DNA of 64,000 nucleotides from the NCBI RefSeq assembly GCF_002999335.1, contig NW_020312701.1, positions 62,001 through 126,000 of the forward strand, in the 5' to 3' direction. Below are positions 37,048 through 48,600 of this stretch, piece by piece. The notes beneath the pieces are model-generated. The model ran no database searches, was not told the origin of the DNA, and saw nothing but the letters and a program-made list of their open reading frames with translations. The stretch is from Cyclospora cayetanensis. Taxonomy: Eukaryota > Apicomplexa > Conoidasida > Eucoccidiorida > Eimeriidae. Numbering within the stretch: position 1 is the first letter of the stretch; every line of letters begins with the position of its first letter. Made by a program: the position numbers and the translations under genes.

Positions 37048-39985
37048 AAGGCATGCGGCTTCCCAGATGGCCATTTCACAGAAGCAGTGAAATATTCGAA
37101 ATCATTCTAAAAGAGCTCGTCATGGCTTGTCATGCACTTGGTGGCTTGTTGCATCTGTGAACTTCTGCACAGGTGTCTTGCTAGCAGCAGCAGCTTTTGT
37201 AGCGAGCTATCCATTGATCCGCTGAAGAGCCAAACATGGTCACTGAGTTCCAACACCACACCAAAGGAGTGTGCACTGAAGGCAGTTGCTTGGTCTACAG
37301 CTGTGCCCTATGGACGCGTTTATTCTGGGTACCACGGCTAGTAATGGCGCATAGGACTTTGGCGTCCATTCTTTTGTGCACACGCATCAAGTAGTTCTTG
37401 CGCTCTGTCACCAGCAGAAACACCCTTAAACTCCGCAGTGGATAAAACTCGTAGGAAGTAGTGAGATTTTGAAGAGACACTTTGGAGGGCAGGATAACCA
37501 GGTTGTCAACGCTACATGTGGTATACCTGAGCATTCGGCTTGACACTGGATTGCATGCGCGCAGCTGAACCGCACAATATTTGATGAACAAGAACACATA
37601 TTCCACTTACTCACTAAACCTCTATTCAGCAGGTGGAGCTATCATTGCGCATATCCACAATAAAGAGCAATTAGGTGATTGGGTCTCGGTGGAGCCACGG
37701 GTTTCCACCTCAACTTTTTACGAACCCCTATACTCGAGTAGTGAACAATGGCAAGCTCACTGGAGCCCCCAAATCACCCGGCAGGGTAACAGAGTTTCTC
37801 ACCCCTCTACACCATGACTTCATGTTGATTGTACCATATAGACTACTTTCTAGCCCTCGAAGAGTGTTTACAGGCCTCGGGACGAGCGTGGGCCTCCTGT
37901 GATAGTTCACGCGGTAGCTGAATAGGCTCCCAGCTGTCTTTCCAGCACGGTTGTAACACAGTTAGTGCCTTGGGTTGATCTTGAATAGTTCTACAGCAGG
38001 ATGTGAACCATGTTGCAACAGAATCATGGAAGACAAAGACGCAACCAAGGCTCATAGTGAAAACGTTGGAGGGGCTGTAGATTTGGCATCTACCGTCCTT
38101 AAGTTTGCCTTCTGCGGAATGCAAACCAGCTTCAGAAAAGGTCTTCAATTACTTTCTGGCCTCACTGGAAATTCATTGCAAGAATTGGGTGTTTATTGCC
38201 TGCTGTTTTGGGTTTACCATTTGATCACGATCTCGATTTTCCTACAACAGAATTGGCGGGAGCCGGCCGTCCCACCAGCCCGTATCATTTATTACACCCG
38301 CGAGTACGATTTTCTCATAATCGATTACGCTTAGCTGCATATTTACATGCGTCGGGGTGCAAACACTTCATGGAGAGCTGTTTTTCTGGACGATACTCAG
38401 CCGCTCTCAAACAGTAAGTTCGAGCTGTTTTTGACCGGCTTTATGCTTTTAGAACTCAACGCTGTAAAAGCAGGCATTTTCTGGGGATATGAACTTGGGC
38501 GAAGACACGCTGTACGAGTGTGTATCGTAATATTTGTGCTTGCAGAACAGACTCGCGACTGCACATGGACTCAGGTGCATTCCATGGTAACATGGACTAT
38601 TGGAGGCACTGTAGTATCACCAAATTGTAGGGAGCCTGATTGTACATGAAAAAATTATTTCCCAACAGCGCCAGCGAACGACCTTGTGCAGGGCGGGATA
38701 GAATTTTTGGACTTGCTCAAGGACAAGGGAATAAAATTGCATGCCATATATGGTTTGACAAAGTGTGGAGAAAATGAAATATCCCTCAGGAAGAATGGGC
38801 GCAATTCCAGTGGAAGTTGTGCAATACAGTTTGTCCAGTGCTGCCCCCAAGCTAGTCATTGCCAACAGTTTCACTAACACAAGTAACTTTAGAAAGAATT
38901 GGAAATACGATCGTTTTTTGATAATGTAAGTACCAGCTGTAGGGGGCTGTTGAGGTGTGCCATTTCGTATTGGCTTGCGTATTGCCCTTCCTCGGATCGT
39001 GTTCTTGGTGCGTGCGTTACTTGGGATACCTCAGCCACAAAAACTTGGTTCTAGATACTGGAGCTTGCCGCTTTCATGCGCAAGCCTGGTCTATTGCAGG
39101 CGACTGTTGTCTTCCAGCCGCTCCCCTTCTGTGCCCCACCAAGCAAGATGAGCTTGCTCTTGTTAATGCTCTGCTGCATGACTTACCATACTGGGACTCC
39201 CAAGACATATTGGAGTCGGAAGTTGATTGTGTAGATGCGGCTGCAAACAAATCAAATATTTCCTACTCATACGCCAGTTGAAATGGGCATCCCTTTCCGT
39301 GCAGCCTAGCGGAACTATGTGACTCAAGCACTGCTACACGTTGCCCGCCTCAGTAACTAGACAGTCTACAAATACCTAAAAGCTTGAGGAAGGATATAGC
39401 ATTTACACATTTGTAAGCGCGTGCTTAAATGCTCATACTATGAGATCCAAAAGAGTCAATGTTTTCACACTTGGTTTGGAAAATTAACGGTTTCGATACT
39501 ATGTAGATACATGGCGCTGATAAGAGTGATGCACTGCGAGGGACACACTCTGTTTTGTCCTAATGTGCGTGGTAGCGCGGGAGAATGCATCTGGATGTTT
39601 AGCAGTCCTCTGCCTTGAGTGGTACCACTTGTACATGGAATGAGGTCATGAGACCTACCTTTTGTGCACCTTTTATGGCCGGGTCAAGCTACACTGTGGC
39701 ACTATCTACAGTTTTGTTTCTATTTCATTAAGGATATCTTCAGAATTGTCTGGTGGCTCTTATTGTTTACGTATTCTATTTGCCCTCGAGTAGAGTTAGC
39801 CTAACACAAAAATGAGCGCCGTGTGCCTGCGCGCTAAGGGGCATTCACAATCTAATAAAAATGCTCGCAGATATTTGGCTTGCAGCACTCACACGCTGTC
39901 TGTGCTCCTTTCCCTTATGCGGGATCTTCGTGAGGAGATGGCAGCGTAGAAGCACATTTACTGGGAAAGACAATAAATTGCTTTC
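37048..39985 (+). mobile_element. Fragment of a further retrotransposon copy (copy D), plus strand
   Basis: A reverse transcriptase remnant is visible: GLPFDHDLDFPT near 38200-38245 (the block before the polymerase fingers) and VFLDDTQPLSNSK at about 38376-38414, where FLDD is the catalytic YxDD motif. A degenerate LTR follows on the same strand from 39676. No gag or 5' LTR was found; the left part is either lost or replaced by the pantothenate kinase 3' flank. Element boundaries are rough: the left limit given is only the end of the preceding gene. All frames are broken. Confidence 0.5.
39676..39985 (+). repeat. Degenerate LTR, plus strand (3' LTR of copy D)
   Basis: TGGCCGGGTCAAGCTACAC aligns with the common LTR start, and CTGTGCTCCTTTCCCTTATGCGGGATCTTCG at 39900-39930 aligns with the conserved LTR block of copies A and B (CTCTCCCCTTATGTTGGGAGC, CTCTTCCTTTATGCCGGGAATC). 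Confidence 0.5.
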
Positions 39986-39999
39986 CACGAAGTTTTTTG

Positions 40000-42431
40000 A
40001 TGGTTTGCGGCGAAGAGATTTTTAATTGAAACCATCGGAGGGATGCTACAATGATAATCCTAAAGGACCTGAATTTGCTGTGTACCGTCCACAGCTTCCA
40101 ACAGGGGCATCACTATACATACAGCCGCAGTGCTCCCGCACTTCGATATTTATTAAATTCTACGAGCAGAACAGTACATCCAGCAGGGAACAGGTAGTGT
40201 TAATGTTCTATATAATTAGCATTAGTTTACTTGTGCTGGTTGGTATTCGATGGTAACCGGAGCACTCGGCTCAGTTCAGTGGAAGCTGATCGTGTGGCCT
40301 ACGTGATACATGACATCAAATCCGGTAAGTGGCGCAAAGGGGAAATTTTCGCTTCAAGAAGTGCTATATAATGTTAAGTTGACGCAATACCATCATCTGT
40401 TAGCCTGCTTTGGGTGCATTACACTACGCCAAAAAGCCAAGATGTAACACTTCGACAAATGCTAGCCAAATCAAACACTTAATACCCCTTTTCATCTAAC
40501 TGTTGCCAGCTAAAATCATCCTGCTCAATTCGAATCAATGCCGCAAGCACGCATTCGTTAATTTTGGTGCGCTACCCTTCTTACTTTATGTTTCACTTGA
40601 CTATCATTCCAACATCTTATAACCAATTGAAGTCTCACTGGTTTGAAACTTTTCGGTGATTTTGCACTGTCATAGCACGCTCGGATAGTGAGGCCTTACG
40701 TTTCTTTCCAGAGGCAGGTTTCACTAGCAGTCCTTAACCATTACTCTGACCTAGCGGCAGCGCATAATCGGCCAGTAGTGAGCTGCCTGTTTTGGCACAA
40801 TATTCTACAGCCCCTTCACTGCGCTTTACTGTGACTCAGGGGCTTGCTTCTAGTTCCCTTAGATAGCTTCTTTGCTCACCTACCAACCTGCCGCGGCCCA
40901 GTGGCACTATTCAAGTTCTTCGCCATTTGCTGTGCGCTCGTAGGTCCGGAGTATGTGACCCAATCTCCGACAACGAGAGCACGTGCGTTGTTGAATGGGC
41001 TTTCTGAGGCTGCTCAGGAGAGCCCGTTCCCTCTGGTGTTTTGTTATATTGTAGGCTAGTGTCGAATGACACAGTCCCAACATCCATAGATTCTAACTCG
41101 AGAAGGCTTTTCATCTTATTGCAAAGATACATGCGTTAAACTAATTTACTACTGAAACCTCGGGCAGATCATGATTTATGGAAACTTCATCGACTGGTTG
41201 TTTAGTCGCTGAGTTGCTGCCCATTCTGCGACCACCTGATATGTCACATCTGGTAGACCCGAGATAAATCACGGATAAAGTAGCTGCTAGTCTACGGTAT
41301 GGCATTCAGAAGCTAAAAGGTCGTATTTGTGACAGGCCGCTCTATTGATAGATTTTCGTGCTTCAGCGTTATCAATTTTAGGAAAGCTCGCTGCTGAGCT
41401 AATCTCGGCATGAATCGATTAGTCAGGGCGTGTACGAAGGCGTGAAATGCATTTATTTCTGCAAGCAGGTGGCTTCCTTTCATAAACGAAGCCACCATCG
41501 ACATCGCGCATTTCAAAATAAATGCTACGAGAAGCACTCGTTTTTGGTTATTAGGGGTATAATGCTAGGTATATCTTCAGCTAGCCGATTAAATTTTTTT
41601 TGAGTGCTTGCGTTTCCCGACCGTCGCCGCTCTTTTTAGTAGCCTCATGGGCTCACTCTACGAGATCCTCTTGGCTACGAATTTTTACATATTAATCATC
41701 TGTCGACCTACTGCATTCACATCAGCTTTCAAGCCGGGCTCCTCCCCTCCCCCACAGCAGGCGGGGTGCTACCCTCAACTTCCATGGCCAGAGGGCTTTT
41801 TTCTTCCAAAATATTTTTGAAGAAGGAAGGCTTATTGAGTCACCGAATACCTGGATCAAAACCAGACAACCGTCTAAAGGAAAATGGACAACCTTCTGCG
41901 CCTACAGCCAGAGAATGAGTTAATAACTGCTCCATGGAAACATGCGGTGCTTCCAACTGTAACAGTCGCTCGAAGAGCTTTGTAAGGAGGAACAAACCAG
42001 TAAAGGCAGATCCTCGTCGATTGTTCCTTCCATCTTACACGTGTAGTAGAGACTGGCGGAGTGTTGCTTTCTACCTTCAAATTGCATCGCTCGCTTCTGT
42101 GCTGCGACTAACTGCTCTATCCAAGGTCCTGGTAAGAAGACGCATTGTTTGCACCCCAACCCAAACCTCCACCAACCTGATTCCCTTTCGTCTCAGGGTT
42201 TCACTACGAGGAGCGAACCACAGCCAGGATGCGAGTGGCTGTGTACGTGCTCACAGTTACTCGAACAGAACATCTGCCGGTCACGGAGTCAACACTGAGC
42301 TTACTTTTATCCAGCTAACACAACTCTGCAATACAATATACCAGTAAGCACGAACGGGTCATTTTGTAAATGGTTTTATTTAGTGCGACTGGTGGGGCAG
42401 AAAACGCGAGAGTGTAGCTTAGCCCGCCACA
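40000..42431 (-). mobile_element. Retrotransposon fragment in minus orientation (copy F)
   Basis: The reverse complement of 42417-42431 reads TGTGGCGGGCTAAGC, the common LTR start, followed by TACACTCTC. About 900 nt inside, on the same minus strand at 41313-41460, lies a Gag-core remnant: FVHALTNRFMPRLAQQ, then FLKLITLKHENLS, matching the W-x2-F-x3-L...RF.P....Q.A...L..LKQ pattern of Ty3/gypsy Gag. The left limit is unknown; the element meets copy D near 40 kb. All frames are broken. Confidence 0.5.
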
Positions 42432-44329
42432 TTAGTTTTTCTTTTTAATTCATGTTTGAGCCCTGAGCATGAGGACAGAAAGACCGGATGCTCTTTTAGA
42501 AGAAAAAATCTTAAGAAAGGACGCTTGATAAGTCTGTATGATGTTTGCAAGTGGCGTTAGGGCCACGTGCCTCCCGAAAAAGAGTGTAGCTGAAGCTTTA
42601 GACCACAGTAACTGAATGAACTTCATATTCTGGTGCCCAGACACTGAGAATACCTGACAACTCTTGAGCGAATATACATGGGACCATAGATTAAAGGGTA
42701 TTGTAGCAACTGGCTCACTGTGGTTGTTCAAGCTGAGTACTCGCCATTGGGGGCGGAGACCAAGCCTTAAAACTACTTTAAACTCGGTGAAGCGCAATTA
42801 AGCGATGCAAGACAAAGAACTTGGGAGGTTGGATAGCGCCTTGGACCCAAAGGTTTAGTAAAACTGAAAATTTTCTTCATTAGCTAAGAAAGAAATTGGA
42901 TTAGTTTGAGCACGCTTGTGCCCCGAGTATCCCTGAAGGAACGTACGCCCTTGGATTAACACTCTACGTATTGGTGTAGCAACATTCAAAATGCTTGCCG
43001 ACCACGATCGGGCTTTCTAGCGTAAAAAAAGAAACTAATAAACAAAAAATTGGATGAGCTGAATACTTAATACTAGCAAAGCGTTGTGTGCAGCTTTGTC
43101 TCCGTGGTGCTCGAGGCAGGAGAAAGCAGACCCCTTGCATTATTAGTAATCCAATCTACTACCAAAGAGCGAAACCGCTCTCAAAACATTCTATTACCTA
43201 AAACATGTCGCAGAAGAAGCTCCACTTTTGCTTTCTTGATCCCCTGCCTCAGTGCACGGAATGTGTGCTGATGCTGCGGCACAGCAAAGGCACACTGGGG
43301 TGGCAAGCAAACGGCACTAAGTGCTTGCCTCCTCAATATATACACTAAAGGCCTGAAGAAAATTCTTAGGGTCTTACAAAAGGCAGCAGAGAGCTTTCAC
43401 GGCGCGGTACACACAACAACATACTGCTAACTCCAGGCCACACGGTCAGCTTCGGGTCTGCATGGGGGCTGTCTGTATCCCACACGTGAGCCTCCGCTTC
43501 CATTTCTGCAGCCTCTAAATTTAAAAGGTCTTAGTAAAACCTTCATAGTCTGCCCCTGAATGCCTAAACTAGTTGAAAACTCATATCGAGCTCCGGGTCA
43601 CCCGCTGGTGACCCTGGGGAAGATATGTCCGCCGTTGGCCGCCGGCTGTTCGGCACAGCGCTTTTTGTGTCTGTTTTACACCTTCGCGTGTTTCGTGTAT
43701 CAATTTTTATTGCTTTAAACACCTGGTGACGCTGTGTTTTTACAATATCTGCACATAGTGGATTTTGGCCGTACCGCTGTGCTACAGTAACCCGGGTACA
43801 GCCACATGAACCAGACCAGTGGGTCTCTCAACGGCCGTGTTGCTGGTACCAGCTCTTCTTATAATATAAAGAGCAGCCTGTTTTGCTTAATTTTTCATCA
43901 GTATAGTACTCTTGTGCTCGACACTAGCCATATTCCGCTGGTATTGTGGCTCGCACGCGTGCAAGGGAGAGCAGCGGCTGCCTCCACTGCAGCTCGACGT
44001 GCTCTACACTGCCAATTATGGTCTTGCATGCTTTGGCATGGCTCAACAGCACGGGCTCTAGCAAAGCCTATGGGAGTGTAGTGGCAGCAGCTGCAGTAAA
44101 AGCCAAAGCCACAGTGCGGCGCTAAAGCCATGCACTAACAGTTACTCCCCAAAGCCGAGGGAGATCCTAGAGCGAAGCATCACATTCACACCTTTGATTC
44201 AGCTTCCTTTTTTATGCCTTTCGAGGGAGGCCAGCCCCTAAACGTCGCCACTCTTTGCTCTCAGTAGCGTGTACTCACACGACAGTGTTGTACCTGTGCA
44301 GAAGAATAGCCTGATGACCCGGAGCACTG
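42432..44329. other. Gene-poor AT-rich region
   Basis: No gene supported. It contains an inverted repeat at 43595-43614 (see findings) and a 91-codon plus frame at 43806-44081 without motifs. Probably further decayed repeat DNA, but I recognise none of it. Confidence 0.4.
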
Positions 44330-45480
44330 TTGCGGATTTATTATTGTTGGTAGAGCTGCGGATGTAGCGACTGGTGCTAGTGCGGCTCTGCTTCGGGGCT
44401 CAAACACTGGCAAGCCTACTCCAGCAACTGTCGCAGCAGCTGTTGCTGTTTCTGCGGGAGGATCTGCTGGCATCGTCCGCTAAGCCAACGCCCCAGTTTG
44501 TGTTGCAGTGGTGCGACTGTCGTATGGATCTCTTAATTTTGGCAGGTGCCGAATTTCCAACCAGCAGGAGCACCTCCAGCTGCAGCATCAGCTGTTCTAG
44601 CACACCCGCTATACCACCCAAGCCTTTAATCTCCAGATCTGCCAATAGAAGGCTGCACAAAAGTTGCAGCAGCACCAAATCCATCCGGTATCATCAGCTG
44701 GATTCTGGAGGCGCTGCGACAGTTTACATGCCCTCATCTCTTAGGCACGCTTTTTGCAGCAGCGAACTTCACCACTGCGTTTTCCCTCAACACTGCTTCC
44801 TTCTAGTCGGAAGTTGTGTCTGCATTGCAGCCTCTTGCAGCGAATCAAACTTGGATCACGGGCTTCCCATGAACTCCTTTGTCGGCGCGAAAAGATAGGA
44901 GCCGCCAGCACAGGCCACCAGCGGGAGTAGACGAAGTCACAAACGTGTGCATGCCAGAATAGACGGCACTTGGCAGCGCCAGAGGTACAGCAATTGGAGC
45001 AACAGCAGGCCACATTGAAGGGCTGCATCAGCGAGAGCTGCAGCGGCGAGGACTGCAGACTCCGAAAGAACAGATGAACCTGCCACACAGGGGTTTCCTG
45101 CAGACAAGTAACTTGATCTAGGGTAGAATTGGAGAGAGCACACGGCACGGGGTGATGCAGGATACAGAGTCACGAGGCTGAAAGGCACGAGTGGGAGCAG
45201 CAACAGACTGAACTCGGCAAGTATCTCCAGTGCGTGCAAAGCCCTCCTGAGAGAGCAAGAGGCAGAAGAGGACCCTGACCTGCCTGACACGCCTTTCAAG
45301 GTTGTAGCGCCTACCAATTCGAGTTGCATTCAGCAAGAGCGCAACAGCGTCTGCACTGTCTGTGAGGCGAGGTGCACAGAAGCGTCGTCTGCAGGCGCAG
45401 CACTGGCATCTAATGCAGCAACAGCTGGGATAAATATGTTGAAGCAAGGCGTGCTGAAGGCGCAGCCTCACGTGGAGTAG
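44330..45480 (+). other. Exon-like open segments, possible 5' exons of the Gln-rich gene
   Basis: Several plus-strand segments have the Ala/Gln/Pro composition of real genes here but lie in different frames separated by stops: 44333-44485 (VGRAADVATGASAALLRG..., ending at a stop), 44545-44630 (NFQPAGAPPAAASAVLAH), 44650-44800 (GIISWILEALRQFTCPHLLG) and 45240-45480 (EAEEDPDLPDTPFKVV). Joined by introns they could form the 5' end of the gene at 45682, or a separate gene. No splice ch ain could be proved by homology. Confidence 0.35.
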
Positions 45481-45681
45481 GAGCGTCTTGAGTCGCCGCC
45501 GAATTCTTTCCAGCGCAGAGCAGCAGCACGGCCTTCATCTCCAGATAAAGGCACAACGCCAAGCAAGGCTCGCCGTGCTGACACAACGTGCAGAGAGACC
45601 ACAACATATCTCTGCTCACGGTGCCCGCCAAACAGTCCCTAGCACCGGCAGTAACAACAGCAACAACAACTGTCACAGTTG

Positions 45682-48600
45682 ATGCAAAGGACTGCCAGTG
45701 CGGCTCTCAGCCGAGCACTGCCCTCGTTGCCAGTGCACCAACGTGTTCGACGCCGCTTTCTTTCCTCGAGCATGTCCTCACACGGCAAGTCTCACGCAGA
45801 GAGCTCAAATGCTCCTGCAGAAGTTCTGCAGACTCCCATGATTTGCTGTGAGAGGCAACAGCCCTGCCAGCCATCTGATGGCGCTGGTGTATTGCCACAG
45901 CTGCAGTCCAGCGCAGAGCAAGCTTCACCACAGCAGCAAATGCAAGACGTGCCAAAGACTAGTGCGGATTTCCTTCAAATCCGACAGCACACACAGCAGC
46001 TGTCTCCGCAGCGTAAAAGAAGCTTTTTAGGTAGGCAGCACAATCGGCAGCGTCCCCCAGCTTCCCAGGATCTGGTAGCGTCCTCTATACAAGCGAATCC
46101 AAGACACCAAGAGGAAACCTATGAGCACCAAAACGACGCATTACGCTTAATGGCAGAGAACCAGGTGGAGCAGGATGCGGCTGCTATTCATCAGATCATG
46201 TCTTTTTTGTCCACAGACGTGCTGGAGGAACACCAGCAGCAGCAGCTCCCCCCCGACAAGGAGCACCAGCGAAAGCAAGATCAGTGCTGCCAGTCGACGC
46301 AGGACCAAGTGCAGCTGCGAAAGCAACAGCAACGACCGAAGCAGCAGGAGCAGTCGCAGGAAGATCAACCTATATCTGAGGCGCATCTGGCTTGTGCCAA
46401 ACAGCACGAGATATGCATGGTCCAAAGCGGCCCCAAAATAGTAAAGCCCGTTATAGAGCTGCAGAAGGAGCAGCACCTGCAGGATACACGAAAATTAAAC
46501 TGTGCGAGTCAGCGATTGGAATCTGTCAGAATACAGAGGGATTCGTCTCCGGTGCACGCGCAGGCGTCTCGGCAGCTACAAAAGAAGCCCCGAGGCAAAC
46601 CGCATCCTACTGAGCCTGAATTCTCCCTGAATGCATGCTCCAAAGATGGCCACGTGCCGCAACAACGTGAGCATCTGTCTGGTGATCAGCAACAGAAGGC
46701 AGTAGCTGCGCAGCCGTTCACCGACAAGGCCGAGCTGGTAGCACCCACTCTGCCGAGGCAGCGATTACAGCAGCTACGAGAGCAGCATCAGCAGCAAGAA
46801 CGCGAGCTGCAGCAGGTGAAGCTGGAGCATGATATGCAACTGGACGCCCTAAGGGGCATTCAGCTTGAGCAAGTAAACCAACAAACGAAGCTGTCTCGCA
46901 AGCAGCAGAAAGAAGTACAACTTCGCCATTCCCAGCAAACGGAGGAGTTAAAGCACCTTCACAGCATGCAAATAGACGACCTCAAACAGCGGCACATGAA
47001 AGACACAAATGATCTTGTCGCAGACATTTACCAGCAGATAGGACTTCCGCCGCTGCCACAGCAGTTCTTTGAGGCGCCTCAGCGGCATGCCAAGGGGGCA
47101 CAGCACCAATACCTCCGAAAGCTGCATGCAAGTCCAATGAAAGAGGCAGATATACACGCTGTCATGCAGCAGCAGATGCTCATGAATCATCGAGAGGAAG
47201 CCTTTCTAGTGGAGCAGGAGAAGGAACGACAAAAGCAAATACTAGCGGAGAAGCAGCTTTATAAGGAGAGACTTCTTGCCGCTGGGCTTCCTGCACCTCC
47301 AGACAAACCGAAGCGCAGGCCAGTTGAGCTGATCGACACGGAGCACATAGGGGGGCTGAATCAGCTGCAGCAGCTGCGCATACAAGCTGATGCAGAGCAG
47401 CAGCAGGAGAAGAGGCAACGGCATCGGTGGGAGCAGCACCAAGGACCACGAAAACAAAAGACCATGCGGAATATTAACAAGGATCAGCTGATGCTGGATC
47501 ATCAGCAGCTCAATCACCGGCAGCAGCACCTCAGACAGGAGCGGGGGCTTCAAGGCCTGAGGGAGAGGCAGCTGCAAGAGCAGTTGCGTCTGGTCACTCA
47601 GAATGAGGAATGCGAAGACTTGGAATTCAACGAGCAGTCCCCCACCCATGGAGCAGTGCTGCAGACTCCGGCTAGGAGCTTCGAGGAGCCGCTTCAGCAG
47701 CAAGAAACAGTGCTGCAGCAGCACCAAGCACGTCCACAGCAACGTTTGCATGCGCTGCAAAGCGTTCCGCAACCGCTGTCTTCGCCAGAACTGCAGCCCG
47801 TAGAGCTGCATCTGCAGCAGCGTCTCTCATCTGCGTGCCTACAGAGCCTTGAGATGCCCCTGCATAGGGCCTCCCTGTTGCAGCAGACGCAGCAAGAGGG
47901 GCAGCAGCGGCAAGGAGAACAGCTCCAACTGCAAGAGCCATTACCTCCTCGAGGCTCGGCCGAAGAAGCCACAAATGCGGACTCCCAGACGCAGCCACCG
48001 CTTCCTCCTATACACCCCCACGTGCTGCAGCAGCTGCAGCAAATTCATGCGTTACTCCAGAAGTTGCAGCGCGAGACCATGGGGACAGACGGCAACAGCG
48101 ATGGTTCGGGATGCGCACAGTTGCTGCTGCTGCACCAGGCATGGCTCTCGCAAAAGCAGCTCCCCGAATTCCGTGCAACTCAGCAGCAGCAGCAGCAGCC
48201 TCAGGAGGAGTTGCTAGAGTGGCCTCATCCTCAAGAGCATCCGAGTTCTCCACAGCCGCAGCAGGTGCAGCGGCACACCCTGCCGCACCCAAAGGCGGAT
48301 GCGCAGCAGGGTTTTAGGGAAGGAATGCCAGGGCAGGGTGGTTCCGCTGCTCTGAGACACCAAGAGCTGCATGTGCAGCTGGACTCGGAGACGACTGCAA
48401 GAGCTGAGCGTCTGTGTTCGAGCGCAGAAACGCTGCATGCATTATTGGCAAGTTCGACGGCAAGGCACCCGCTACTGCCCGACATGAAGGGCCTTCAAGA
48501 GCGAAACAGTTCGGAGGTGATACGAGACTCGCAACGCGCTTACCATGTGGAGCAGCAACACCCCCTCGAGAATCAGAAGGCTGTCCAAGGGCAGCGGCAA

